DNA from: an uncultured Hippea sp.
GTDB taxonomy: Bacteria > Campylobacterota_A > Desulfurellia > JAADFJ01
Assembly: GCA_913009315.1 (NCBI GenBank)
Contig: CAJVZA010000052.1
Location: 1-14,649 of the forward strand
Direction: 5' to 3'
DNA: 14,649 bases
Numbering within the stretch: position 1 is the stretch's first letter; each line of letters begins with the position of its first letter. The notes beneath the pieces were generated by a model. It was given only the letters and a program-made list of their open reading frames with translations, searched no databases and was not told the DNA's origin. Below are positions 1 to 8,314 of this stretch, in pieces. The position numbers and the translations under genes are program-made.

Positions 1-289
1 CGATCATCTTGAGTCCCAATTCCATCTCCTCTGCGTTGCAAATTTTGGCAATAGCTCTGCTATTACCTGTAATTTGCGTCTTGATGAGACGGATTTGAAT
101 TCTCAATTTGAAACGCTTAGAATTAATAGAGTTGCCCTATAGAAAACCTCATAAAAAGCTGTAAATTTGTTTATTGTGCAGTGGTCTCATTAAGAGAAAA
201 TATAAAAAAATTGGAATCAAAATAAGGTTTTTGTAAGCGCAAACATGTGTCAAAGGCAAAAAATGTCAGATTAGAAAGGAGGAAGAATT
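1..289. other. Upstream region, no confident gene
   Basis: No gene can be called with confidence here. A + frame is open from base 2 to a TAG at 140-142, and could be the 3' end of a gene cut by the window edge. A minus-strand frame is open from 136 to the edge, but a stop lies immediately upstream of it and no good start is visible. Neither translation resembles a family I can name. Bases 143-274 are A/T-rich and probably hold the promoter of the first ligase gene, but no clear -35/-10 pair with normal spacing was found. The Shine-Dalgarno AAAGGAGG at 275-282 belongs to that gene. Confidence 0.5.
180..190. promoter_or_regulatory. Candidate regulator half-site, AGTGGTCTCAT
   Basis: This 11-mer is the exact reverse complement of the core (8238-8248) of the palindrome in front of the thioesterase gene. 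Its own dyad is incomplete: only one arm is conserved here. It lies 100 bases upstream of the first ligase start, a plausible position for a repressor or activator site. An 11-base match between two intergenic regions can occur by chance, so this is only a candidate for a shared operator. Confidence 0.22.
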
Positions 290-1957
290 ATGAAGATTGT
301 AAAAGGATTTCCATCGACTATGCAGGATGATTATCAGTTGAACATGATCAATATTATCAAGCATGGCGCGAGAAATTGGGCAAAACAGGAGATTGTTACC
401 AAGAAAGCGGATGGTCTTTTTCGGTACACTTACAAGGATGCTTATGAAAGAATCAAGAGACTTGCCAATGCTCTGGATGGTTTGGGGGTAGGAATCGGCG
501 ATCGTATAGGGGTGCTTGAATGGAACACGAATAGATACTATGAAATGGACTTCGGTATTCCAGGCACGGGTGCTGTTCTTCTCCAGATGAATTTGAGGTT
601 ATCGCCGACTGATCTGAGCTTCGTTGTCAATCACGCGGAAGCAAAATTTATCTTTGTCGATGAGACACTGATACCTGTTGCCGAAGCCATTGCCCCTATG
701 TGTAAGGCGGTAAAAGGCTATGTCATCCTGACTGACAAAAAACCCGGCAATATCAAGACAAAACTTAGCCCAATCTACAGCTATGAAGAACTCCTCAAGA
801 AGGCAAAACCTGAGTACGAATGGCCTAACCTTGATGAAAAATCCGCCTATGCCGCCTGTTATACCACTGGAACAACCGGCAATCCGAAAGGAGTCTATTA
901 TTCACATCGCGATGTTTATCTTCATTCTATGGCGATAGCTATGAATGCGGAGATAACGTATAGGGATTGTTTTTTTCAGCTCGTTCCCATGTTCCATGCT
1001 ATGGGGTGGGGCACTCCCCAGGCTGTCACCATGGCCGGAGGAAAACTTCTGCTTTCGGGAAGATACGCGGTGGAGGATCTGGGTCCTCTCGTTGATCTGA
1101 TGGTACAGGAGAAAGTGACCGTGGGGGATGGTGCCCCTGCCATCTTTTTACCTATGCTCAGATATATAGAAGAAATGAAAGAAAAGCCAAACTTCAAAGG
1201 CGCTCGTTTCCTCTCCGGCGGCACCGAACCTCCGATAGCCTTGATGAAAGGTTTATATGACTTAACGGGCGCCGAGATTGTTCATGCTTACGGCGCTACG
1301 GAGACCACTCCTCTTGTTACCATAAACAGGTTGAAACCGTGGCTGGAGAAAGAACTTTCGGAAAAAGAAAGATGGGATCTCAGGAGAAAACAGGGTTATA
1401 TTATTCAGGGTCTTGATGCCAAAATAATAGATGACTCGGGAAAAGAGCTGCCTCACGACGGCAAATCTGTCGGAGAGCTCTGTGTCAGAGGACCGTGGAT
1501 TACCGGCACATATTACAACGCCCCCGAAACTGAAAGTCAATTTACAAAAGATGGCTACTGGAAGAGCGGAGATGCCGGGACGATAGATAAAGAGGGGTAC
1601 ATGAAAATAACGGACAGGATAAAAGACATGATAAAAAGCGGGGGAGAATGGATTTCAGGTACAGATATGGAAAATGAAATAGTTTCCCATCCCGCGGTCT
1701 TAGAAGCTGCTGTCATAGGAGTGCCACATCCGAAATGGGAAGAGAGACCTCTGGCATTAGTGATTTTGAAGGAAAAATATGGGAGAAAGATTACCAAAGA
1801 GGATATTCATAAGCATCTCAGCAAAAAGTTTGCAAAATGGCAACTTCCGGATGAAGTTTTATTTGTAAACGAAATTGCAAAAACCAGCGTCGGAAAACTG
1901 AATAAAAAGGTGCTTAGAGAACAATACAAAAAAGCATACGTTAGCGAATCTTTATAA
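290..1957 (+). CDS. AMP-forming fatty-acid-type acyl-CoA ligase
   Basis: Activates a carboxylic acid to its CoA thioester with ATP through an acyl-AMP intermediate, probably in the cytoplasm. At 555 residues it has the usual length of the ANL superfamily. Visible motifs are the phosphate-binding loop YTTGTTGNPKG (191-201), YGATETTP (334-341), GELCVRGPW (396-404), GYWKSGDAG (422-430) and the hinge region DRIKDMIKSGGEWIS (442-456). The catalytic lysine is K536 in TSVGKLNKK. The GGEWIS hinge and overall character resemble the AlkK-type medium/long-chain ligases, so a fatty acid is likelier than acetate or an aromatic acid; this is inference. AAAGGAGG at 275-282 supports the ATG. It is the first clear gene of the cluster and lies 97 bases upstream of the HMG-CoA-synthase-like gene. 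The exact substrate cannot be read from sequence. Confidence 0.93.
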   Translation: MKIVKGFPSTMQDDYQLNMINIIKHGARNWAKQEIVTKKADGLFRYTYKDAYERIKRLANALDGLGVGIGDRIGVLEWNTNRYYEMDFGIPGTGAVLLQMNLRLSPTDLSFVVNHAEAKFIFVDETLIPVAEAIAPMCKAVKGYVILTDKKPGNIKTKLSPIYSYEELLKKAKPEYEWPNLDEKSAYAACYTTGTTGNPKGVYYSHRDVYLHSMAIAMNAEITYRDCFFQLVPMFHAMGWGTPQAVTMAGGKLLLSGRYAVEDLGPLVDLMVQEKVTVGDGAPAIFLPMLRYIEEMKEKPNFKGARFLSGGTEPPIALMKGLYDLTGAEIVHAYGATETTPLVTINRLKPWLEKELSEKERWDLRRKQGYIIQGLDAKIIDDSGKELPHDGKSVGELCVRGPWITGTYYNAPETESQFTKDGYWKSGDAGTIDKEGYMKITDRIKDMIKSGGEWISGTDMENEIVSHPAVLEAAVIGVPHPKWEERPLALVILKEKYGRKITKEDIHKHLSKKFAKWQLPDEVLFVNEIAKTSVGKLNKKVLREQYKKAYVSESL

Positions 1958-2054
1958 ATGCATTGCGATTTCTGCCAGGATAAAGATATATGATGAGGTG
2001 AATCAAAAATAAGCGAAAACCCGAATTAATATAAAATATTATAGGAGGCAAAAA

Positions 2055-3524
2055 ATGGTCGGAATTGTTTCGATGGGTTTTTATCTGCCGTATTACAGGC
2101 TTGATAAGAAGAAAATTTTTGATGCATTTGGATGGTATGATCCGTCACAAATTAAAAATGCGAGGGGAAAGCTTGCTGTTATGAACTTTGATGAAGACAG
2201 TATTACGATGTCCGTTGCGGCAGGTTCTAACTGTGTTGAAGATGATACAGATAAAAATGATATAGGCGCTCTGTACTTTGCAACAACCACACCTCCTTAC
2301 AGAGAAACTTCAAACGCATCTATCATTGCTGCTGCCCTTAGCCTCAATGAAAATATTCGTACATCCGATTTTACAAATTCATTACTATCAGGAACAAACG
2401 CTATGCTGTCAGCCGGAGACAGTGTCAAAAGCGGCTCAGTTAAGAATGCCCTTATTTGTGCTGCCGACAATCGCCTCGGCAAACCCTCCGGCAATCTGGA
2501 ATATCTATTTGGAAATGCTGCTGCATCAGTCCTAATAGGAAATGAACATGTAGTTGCCGAAATAACGGACAGTTTTTCCATATCTAAGAACTTCATAGAT
2601 TATAGAAGAACATCGGATGACAAGTATGTTAGAACGTGGGAAGAGAGGTGGATTAAGGATGAAGGTTATGTGAAAACGGTTCAGGAAGCTGTGAATGGAA
2701 TCCTTAAAAAAGGGAAGTTGAATCTTTCTGATTTTTATAAGGTTATATATTATTGCCCCGACATGCGTGCATTTAAAGTGATAGGAAAAACACTAAACCT
2801 TAAGCCTGAACAGATGGAAGACCCGCTCTTTAACACAGTAGGAAATACAGGAACAGCCCACCCATTTTTAATGCTTGCAAATGCCCTAAAAGAAGCAAAA
2901 CCGGATGATAAAATTCTACTCGTAGGATATGGCAACGGTGCTGATGGTATAATTTTGAATGTAACAGATGAAATAGAAAAGAAAAGAGAACAATTTAATC
3001 TTGAAAATGTATCGAGTAGAAAAAGAGAATTAGACAATTATGAACAGCTTGCAACCTTTAGAGGCAAAGCAGATGTTGAAAAAGGTATCAGAGGAGAAGT
3101 TGCGTCTTCCTCGCTTTCTGTTCTCTGGCGTGAAAGGAATGCCATACTAAAGCTGCACGGATCGCGTTGCAAAAAATGCGGTACACCTTTTTATCCGCCT
3201 CAGCGTATATGCGCCAATCCCAAATGTGGAGCAATAGATGAAATGGAGGACTATGTATTTGCTAATAAAAAAGGCGAAATTTTCACTTTTACTGCGGATA
3301 GATTGGCATTTAGTCTAAATCCGCCCGCCATATATGGTATCATAGATTTTGATGGAGGAGGGCGCTACTGGTTTGACCTGACGGATTGCGTTTCTGATGA
3401 ACTTTATGTAGGTATGCCTGTTAAAATGACTTTTAGGCGTAAATTTTATGATAAATCAAGAGGTCTGTACGGATATTTTTGGAAAGCAACCCCGGATACT
3501 GATAATGGAGGTAATGATGTCTGA
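2055..3524 (+). CDS. HMG-CoA-synthase-like protein fused to C-terminal DUF35 (zinc ribbon + OB fold)
   Basis: Residues about 1-305 follow the HMG-CoA synthase/KAS III fold along their whole length, from the N-terminal GIVSMGFYLP through GNTGTAHP (263-270) to GYGNGADG (291-298). After a charged linker (about 305-365) comes a DUF35 module: a zinc ribbon with C372, C375, C386 and C391 (CX2C-X10-CX4C), then an OB-fold region to about 480. Against archaeal HMG-CoA synthases as I recall them, the catalytic Glu, Cys and His align with T78, L110 and Y233, so ordinary synthase chemistry looks impossible. Asn263 of the GNT motif is kept. DUF35 proteins bind CoA thioesters and partner with thiolases, and the next gene is a thiolase overlapping by 8 bases, so a complex is likely. 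AGGAGG at 2043-2048 supports the ATG. Similar fusions occur in actinobacteria, from memory; I know of no settled function. Confidence 0.88.
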   Translation: MVGIVSMGFYLPYYRLDKKKIFDAFGWYDPSQIKNARGKLAVMNFDEDSITMSVAAGSNCVEDDTDKNDIGALYFATTTPPYRETSNASIIAAALSLNENIRTSDFTNSLLSGTNAMLSAGDSVKSGSVKNALICAADNRLGKPSGNLEYLFGNAAASVLIGNEHVVAEITDSFSISKNFIDYRRTSDDKYVRTWEERWIKDEGYVKTVQEAVNGILKKGKLNLSDFYKVIYYCPDMRAFKVIGKTLNLKPEQMEDPLFNTVGNTGTAHPFLMLANALKEAKPDDKILLVGYGNGADGIILNVTDEIEKKREQFNLENVSSRKRELDNYEQLATFRGKADVEKGIRGEVASSSLSVLWRERNAILKLHGSRCKKCGTPFYPPQRICANPKCGAIDEMEDYVFANKKGEIFTFTADRLAFSLNPPAIYGIIDFDGGGRYWFDLTDCVSDELYVGMPVKMTFRRKFYDKSRGLYGYFWKATPDTDNGGNDV

Positions 3525-4719
3525 AGGTATTAAAAATAAAGTAGCAATAATTGGCATGGGCTGCACCAGGTTTGGTGAAAGATGGGATAAAAGTGAAGAA
3601 GATCTGATAGTGGACGCTTATAAAGAAGCAATTGAAGATGCCGGCATAGAACCAAACAAAATTGAAGCAGCATGGTTAGGCAGCTGTTTTGATGAAGTAA
3701 ATATTGGTAAAAGTGCACTTCCCCTTTCGACCACATTAAAACTCCCTTTCATACCTGTAACAAGAGTAGAAAATTTCTGCGCAACAGGCACAGAAGCTTT
3801 TAGAGGCGCATGCTATGCTGTGGCGTCCGGAGCGTGCGACATAGCTATAGCTGTAGGAGCCGAAAAATTAAAAGACACAGGTTACGGCGGACTTCCTGAA
3901 TTTAATTCTTCAATGGGAACAAAAAATCGTTATATATTACCCAATATAACCGCACCCGGAGCATTTGCGATGCTTGCTACAAGATATTTTTCAAAATATA
4001 AAATAAAATATGAAGAAGGCAGAAGGACATTAGCAAAAGTTTCCATAAAAAGTCACAAGAATGGGGCATTAAATCCAAGAGCCCATCTAAGAAACGAGAT
4101 CACAGAGGAATCTGTATTGAAAGCACCTATGATTTCAGCTCCTTTAGGGTTATATGATTGCTGCGGTGTAAGCGATGGAGCCGCAGCGGTAATAGTGGTT
4201 CGGGCAGATAAAGCAAAAGAGTTCAGAAAAGATCCAATCTATGTAAAAGCTTTACAAATTTCGGTAAGCTCAGGTGAAGAATCTTTATATACCAAGTGGG
4301 ATGGAACAAATATACCTACCACATATTATGCCGGTGCAAGGGCATATAGAGAGGCAGGGGTAAAGAATCCGAGAGAAGAAATCAATACTATGGAAGTGCA
4401 TGATTGCTTTTCTATAACGGAGCTTATTGTTTATGAGGATTTGCAAATATCACCCCGCGGCAAGGCATCGGAAGATGTGGCATCCGGCCTTTTTAACTTA
4501 GATGGCCAAATTGCCTGTCAAACAGATGGCGGACTAAACTGTTTTGGTCATCCGATCGGAGCATCGGGAATCAGAATGATCTATGAGGTTTATAAGCAAC
4601 TTCAGGGGAAAGCCGGTCCTCGTCAAATAAAAAACGCCCGCTTGGGGCTTACGCATAACTTAGGAGGTTTTCCCTCCATGAGTGTGACAAGTGTAGCCTT
4701 ATTCGGTAATGAACTTTAA
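3517..4719 (+). CDS. SCP2-type thiolase (acyl-CoA acetyltransferase family)
   Basis: Cleaves or forms a 3-oxoacyl-CoA. The 400-residue protein has the nucleophile Cys88 in NFCATG, VHDCFS (294-299), the catalytic His345 in NCFGHPIGASG (341-351), and HNLGG (380-384) where classical thiolases carry the second Cys in a CxG motif. That pattern marks the SCP2/archaeal-type thiolases, the class that works with DUF35 partners such as BbsA-BbsB of anaerobic toluene degradation and the archaeal acetoacetyl-CoA thiolase. The start is set at 3517: GGAGG at 3507-3511 is 5 bases upstream, and the longer frame from 3448 runs through the preceding gene without a ribosome site. ATG 3514 is adjacent but too close to the GGAGG. 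The gene overlaps the DUF35 fusion by 8 bases, implying coupled translation and a stoichiometric complex. Unlike its partner it keeps its key catalytic residues. Confidence 0.93.
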   Translation: MSEGIKNKVAIIGMGCTRFGERWDKSEEDLIVDAYKEAIEDAGIEPNKIEAAWLGSCFDEVNIGKSALPLSTTLKLPFIPVTRVENFCATGTEAFRGACYAVASGACDIAIAVGAEKLKDTGYGGLPEFNSSMGTKNRYILPNITAPGAFAMLATRYFSKYKIKYEEGRRTLAKVSIKSHKNGALNPRAHLRNEITEESVLKAPMISAPLGLYDCCGVSDGAAAVIVVRADKAKEFRKDPIYVKALQISVSSGEESLYTKWDGTNIPTTYYAGARAYREAGVKNPREEINTMEVHDCFSITELIVYEDLQISPRGKASEDVASGLFNLDGQIACQTDGGLNCFGHPIGASGIRMIYEVYKQLQGKAGPRQIKNARLGLTHNLGGFPSMSVTSVALFGNEL

Positions 4720-4798
4720 CCGGTTTGCACAGAATGTTGCTGCATAATTATAGGTAAGTATATCCATTAAAGGAATAAATCTGAAAAGGAGGAATAGT

Positions 4799-5566
4799 AT
4801 GGAAATAAAAGATTGTGTTGCTATTGTTACAGGAGGCGCGTCAGGATTGGGGGCCGCCACAGTTCGACAATTGTCCGGTAAGGGTGCACGAGTTGCTATC
4901 TTTGACGTTAAAGCAGACAAAGGTGAATCACTGGCTGAAGAGATAGGAAATAATGTTATATTTGTCAATGTCGATGTTACCAGTGAGAATAGCGTGAGTT
5001 CAGGAATAGAAAAAACCATTAATACCTTTGGCGGTATCAATATAGATATTAATTGCGCCGGCATTGGAGTTGCGGAGAAAATTCATGGCAGAAAAGGCCC
5101 GATGTCTCTTAATCATTTTAACAAAGTAATTCAAATCAACCTATTAGGAATGGTAAATGTAATCAGGTTGTCTGTAGAACAGATGATCAAAAATAAGCCG
5201 GGCGATGATGGTGAAAGAGGCGTTATAGTAAATACTGCTTCCGTTGCTGCATTTGATGGTCAGATTGGTCAAGCTGCATATAGTGCATCTAAAGGAGGTA
5301 TCGTAAGTATGACTCTTCCGATAGCAAGAGAGTGCGCTGCGTATGGGATTAGAGTGATGGCGATTGCGCCGGGCATATTTGATACTCCAATGCTCGCATC
5401 ATTGCCGGAAAAAATACGGGACGCTTTAGGTGCAATGGTGCCGTTTCCGCAAAGATTGGGTAAACCATCGGAATATGCAAGGCTGGTTCAGCATATCATT
5501 GAAAATAGAATGCTGAATGGTGAAGTTATCAGATTGGACGGCGCCATTAGAATGCAGCCTAAATAA
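4799..5566 (+). CDS. SDR-family 3-hydroxyacyl-CoA dehydrogenase, HSD10-like
   Basis: Oxidises a 3-hydroxyacyl-CoA to the 3-oxoacyl-CoA with NAD+. The 255-residue protein is a classical short-chain dehydrogenase with TGGASGLG (11-18), acidic D36 at the end of beta-2 (NAD preference), NCAG (85-88), N114, and the catalytic Ser148, Tyr161 and Lys165. It resembles human 17-beta-HSD type 10 (2-methyl-3-hydroxybutyryl-CoA dehydrogenase) strikingly across its length, including [27 protein letters not shown] and the C-terminal [15 protein letters not shown], as I recall that sequence. This makes the CoA-ester role more likely than a generic SDR role, and 2-methyl-branched substrates plausible. AAAAGGAGG at 4784-4792 fits the ATG. 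It sits between the thiolase and the acyl-CoA dehydrogenase, as in a beta-oxidation operon. Confidence 0.9.
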   Translation: MEIKDCVAIVTGGASGLGAATVRQLSGKGARVAIFDVKADKGESLAEEIGNNVIFVNVDVTSENSVSSGIEKTINTFGGINIDINCAGIGVAEKIHGRKGPMSLNHFNKVIQINLLGMVNVIRLSVEQMIKNKPGDDGERGVIVNTASVAAFDGQIGQAAYSASKGGIVSMTLPIARECAAYGIRVMAIAPGIFDTPMLASLPEKIRDALGAMVPFPQRLGKPSEYARLVQHIIENRMLNGEVIRLDGAIRMQPK

Positions 5567-5675
5567 GTATTACTTCGCATTACCTCTAATATATATTTAT
5601 AAAAGAACAGCCTGCATATAAAAATAGGCTCATTTGTAAAACAGATGAATTGTAAATAAGAGAAGGAGCTGGCAT

Positions 5676-6821
5676 ATGGATTTTAGGTTAACGGAAGAAC
5701 AAACTATGATTAGAGATATGGCACGAAAATTTGCACATGATGTTGTAGCACCGCAAGTTAAAGCTATAGAAGAAGCCGGAGAATATCCTTATGAAATCTT
5801 AGAACAGATGGCAGAGCTTGGAATGATGGGTATCCCGTTTCCTGAGAAATACGGCGGAGGCGGAGGGGATTGGGTGGAAATGCACCTTTGCATAGAAGAG
5901 TTGTCACGTGTAGATATGAGTCTTGGAGCTTTGCTGGATGTTACAACCGGCCTCATAGCTCAGGAGCTGTACGAATTTGGTACAGAGGATCAGAAGCAAA
6001 AATGGCTGATTCCTATAGTACAAGGTAAAAAGATTGGTGCGTTTGGACTTACCGAATCTGATGCGGGTTCTGATGCCGGAGCTACCAAAACAACAGCGAT
6101 TCTTGATGGTGATGAATGGGTTATAAACGGAACGAAACAGTTTATAACAAATATTGGGCTTGATAATGCTTCCATCATAATCATTACAGCTAAGGTAACA
6201 CCTAAGACAAAAGTTGGTAAACCTGCAATCAACACCTTTATTGTTCCTAAAGGTACGCGTGGATTTACAGTTGGGAAAAGGTATAATAAAATGGCAGTAC
6301 ATCGTTTGGCAACAAATGAATGTATCTTTGAGGATTGTCATATCCCTAAGAGCTATATACTGGGGAAGCAAGACAGGGGTTTTGCCCAACATCTTGCTGT
6401 TTTGAATACAGGCCGCATTAGTATTGGCGCCATGAGTGTAGGTCTGGCTCAGGCATGTTTTGATGCTTCACTCAAATATGCGAAGGAGAGAGTTCAATTT
6501 GGAAAACCGATTTACAGTTTCCAGGGAGTTTCCTTCAAGATAGCTGACATGGCTATGAATATTGAGCTGGCAAGAAACATGTATCTTAAAGCAGCATGGT
6601 TGAAAGATAATAATATGCCGCATGCATTGGAAGCGTCCTATGCCAAGCTTTTTGGTTCTGAAATGGCAGAAAAGGCTGCAAGTGATGCCTTGCAAATTCA
6701 CGGAGGATATGGCATTATGGATGATTATCCGGTGTCACGTTACTATAGAGAATGCAAGGTAGGACAGATTGTGGAAGGTACATCGGAAATACAGCGTATA
6801 GTTATAAGCAGGAACTTATAA
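5676..6821 (+). CDS. Acyl-CoA dehydrogenase
   Basis: FAD-dependent alpha,beta-desaturation of an acyl-CoA, passing electrons to ETF. Length (381 residues) is that of short/medium-chain enzymes. Visible are the N-terminal helical domain starting FRLTEEQ, the flavin-binding AFGLTESDAGSDAG (122-135), INGTKQFITN (150-159), RVQFGKPI (272-279), IHGGYGIMDDYP (341-352), and the catalytic base E367 in QIVEGTSEIQR (364-374). The loop after the beta-domain reads KMAVHRLATNE (205-215) where many family members have a KMG-R-S type sequence, so the substrate pocket may be distinctive. GAAGGAG at 5662-5668 supports the ATG. It is flanked by the HSD10-like SDR and the racemase-like CaiB protein; its probable redox partner EtfAB is encoded 4 kb downstream. 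Chain length or branching cannot be read directly. Confidence 0.95.
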   Translation: MDFRLTEEQTMIRDMARKFAHDVVAPQVKAIEEAGEYPYEILEQMAELGMMGIPFPEKYGGGGGDWVEMHLCIEELSRVDMSLGALLDVTTGLIAQELYEFGTEDQKQKWLIPIVQGKKIGAFGLTESDAGSDAGATKTTAILDGDEWVINGTKQFITNIGLDNASIIIITAKVTPKTKVGKPAINTFIVPKGTRGFTVGKRYNKMAVHRLATNECIFEDCHIPKSYILGKQDRGFAQHLAVLNTGRISIGAMSVGLAQACFDASLKYAKERVQFGKPIYSFQGVSFKIADMAMNIELARNMYLKAAWLKDNNMPHALEASYAKLFGSEMAEKAASDALQIHGGYGIMDDYPVSRYYRECKVGQIVEGTSEIQRIVISRNL

Positions 6822-6969
6822 TGTTTATATTATCAGTTGTTAGTTTAGATGCTGAAACGATGTATATGAAAAGCAAGTTACCTATTAATTTGTGAGATAG
6901 CTGATTTAGATAAACTATTGATATATAGCTTTTATGGATTTAAGTGATGATAAAAAAGGAGAATTAAAG

Positions 6970-8148
6970 ATGTCGTTTGATGCATTATCGGGCATACGTG
7001 TGCTTGACCTGTCACGTCTGCTGCCCGGACCATACTGTTCTATGATGTTAGGAGACCTTGGCGCAGAAATTATTAAAGTGGAAGAGCCGGGCAGAGGCGA
7101 TTATATAAGATATTATCTCCCAAAACTTAAAGCGGAAAGTGCGTTTTTTCTTGCACTGAACAGGAACAAAAGAAGCATGACTTTAAATCTTAAAAGCGAA
7201 CGTGGTAAAAAAATATTTATTGATCTGGTTAAGAATGTTGATGTTGTGTTGGAGAGCTTCCGTCCCGGTGTAATGGAAAAGCTTGGAATTGGATATAAAA
7301 AACTTCAAAAATCTAATCCTAAAATTATTGTTTGTTCCATATCCGGCTATGGTCAGGATGGTCCGTATGCAGAGAAAGCCGGCCATGATATAAATTATTT
7401 ATCTATTGCGGGCATCACAGGGCTAACGAAAACTAAAGATGGAAAGCCTGTAATACCCGGCATACAGATTGCTGATATTGGTGGGGGCATGATGGCGGCT
7501 TACTGTATTTTAGCTGCCATTATTGATAGAGAAAAAACAGGTAAAGGACAGTATATCGATATATCTATGACAGATGCTGCTATGACATGGTCAACCATGT
7601 ATCTCGGGAAATATTTTGCCGATGGTAAAATTCCCAAACCCTCATCCGAGTTACTAACAGGACAATTTGCCTGCTATAATATATACAAAACAAAAGATGG
7701 CGGATATATGTCTTTGGGTGCTCTTGAACCTCAATTTTGGTCAGCTTTTTGTAAGGCCATAGGAATGGAGGACATGATACCAAGACAGATGGATGAAGGC
7801 GAAAAGGCTGAGAAGCTAATATCTGAAGTAAAAAAGGTATTTTTAGAGCATACGAAAGATGAATGGATTGAGTTATTAAAAGATGTAGATTGCTGCTGTG
7901 AGCCGGTCAATAGTTTTGATGAAATGCTTTCCGATCCTCAAATTATTCATCGCAAAATGATTTGTGAGATAGAACATCCTAAAGAAGGAACGATTCGCCA
8001 GATAAATTTTCCGGGTAAATTTTCAGCTACACCTGCACGAGTAAGACTATCGCCCCCTGCCCTTGGTCAACATACGGAAGAAATATTAAAAAAACTGGGA
8101 GAAACAAATAAAGAAATTGTGAATCTTAGAAAAGAAAAGGTTATATAA
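6970..8148 (+). CDS. CaiB/BaiF-family protein, probable alpha-methylacyl-CoA racemase
   Basis: A 392-residue class III CoA-transferase-fold protein (N-terminal GIRVLDLSRLLPGPYCSMML). The family contains both CoA-transferases and alpha-methylacyl-CoA racemases. Three residues known from the mycobacterial racemase (His126, Asp156, Glu241) have counterparts here: H139 in GHDINY, D169 in ADIGGGMM, and E253 in ALEPQFW. I therefore favour racemisation of 2-methylacyl-CoA (R to S, the form used by acyl-CoA dehydrogenases) over CoA transfer. D140 next to H139 is the equivalent of the transferase catalytic Asp, so a transferase remains possible. The start is ATG 6970, with AAAAAAGGAG at 6952-6961 placed correctly; an in-frame ATG at 6934 has no ribosome site and would add 12 non-family residues. 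It follows the dehydrogenase by 148 bases. Confidence 0.87.
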   Translation: MSFDALSGIRVLDLSRLLPGPYCSMMLGDLGAEIIKVEEPGRGDYIRYYLPKLKAESAFFLALNRNKRSMTLNLKSERGKKIFIDLVKNVDVVLESFRPGVMEKLGIGYKKLQKSNPKIIVCSISGYGQDGPYAEKAGHDINYLSIAGITGLTKTKDGKPVIPGIQIADIGGGMMAAYCILAAIIDREKTGKGQYIDISMTDAAMTWSTMYLGKYFADGKIPKPSSELLTGQFACYNIYKTKDGGYMSLGALEPQFWSAFCKAIGMEDMIPRQMDEGEKAEKLISEVKKVFLEHTKDEWIELLKDVDCCCEPVNSFDEMLSDPQIIHRKMICEIEHPKEGTIRQINFPGKFSATPARVRLSPPALGQHTEEILKKLGETNKEIVNLRKEKVI

Positions 8149-8234
8149 GAAATAGACAAGCAGGCTAAATGGCAGAGTATAGGAGATATACGACATTTAT
8201 TGTTTCCAGGATGATTTAGCACAAATGTAAAATA

Positions 8235-8254
8235 ATTATGAGACCACTCATAAT
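8235..8254. promoter_or_regulatory. Perfect 8+8 palindrome, candidate operator
   Basis: ATTATGAG-ACCA-CTCATAAT is a perfect 8-base inverted repeat with a 4-base centre, in the 166-base gap between the racemase-like gene and the thioesterase, 61 bases before the latter's start. It has no following T-run, so it is not a terminator. Its size and symmetry suit a dimeric repressor of the TetR or GntR type, which often control fatty-acid genes. Its spacing differs from the Bacillus FadR box as I recall it. Part of its core recurs inverted at 180-190. No regulator gene is in the window. Confidence 0.35.
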
Positions 8255-8314
8255 GATAAAGACATATCAACGGATTGCGCAAAACATCCGGCAAATTGTT
8301 GAGGAGGAAGATTG

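Noticed and set aside
1-142. Open frames on both strands at the left edge (plus 2-142, minus 136-1)
   Set aside because: Both are about 45 codons, compete with each other, and neither resembles a family I recognise; the minus frame has a stop just upstream and no good start.
3448-3516. Upstream extension of the SCP2-type thiolase from ATG 3448
   Set aside because: It lies wholly inside the preceding gene, has no ribosome site and adds non-family residues; GGAGG at 3507-3511 marks 3517.
4723-4740. Sigma-54-like sequence TTGCAC...TTGC upstream of the SDR gene
   Set aside because: The first G of the essential GG is a T and the spacing between the two elements is one base too long.
5609-5630. 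AGCCT...AGGCT inverted repeat as a terminator after the SDR gene
   Set aside because: Only a 5-base stem with a 12-base loop and no following T-run.
6934-6969. Upstream ATG 6934 for the CaiB/BaiF gene
   Set aside because: No ribosome site before it, and AAAAAAGGAG at 6952-6961 is correctly placed for ATG 6970, where family similarity begins.
8312-8314. TTG start for the thioesterase
   Set aside because: Only 4 bases from GAGGAGG, while the adjacent ATG at 8315 has better spacing and is the common codon.
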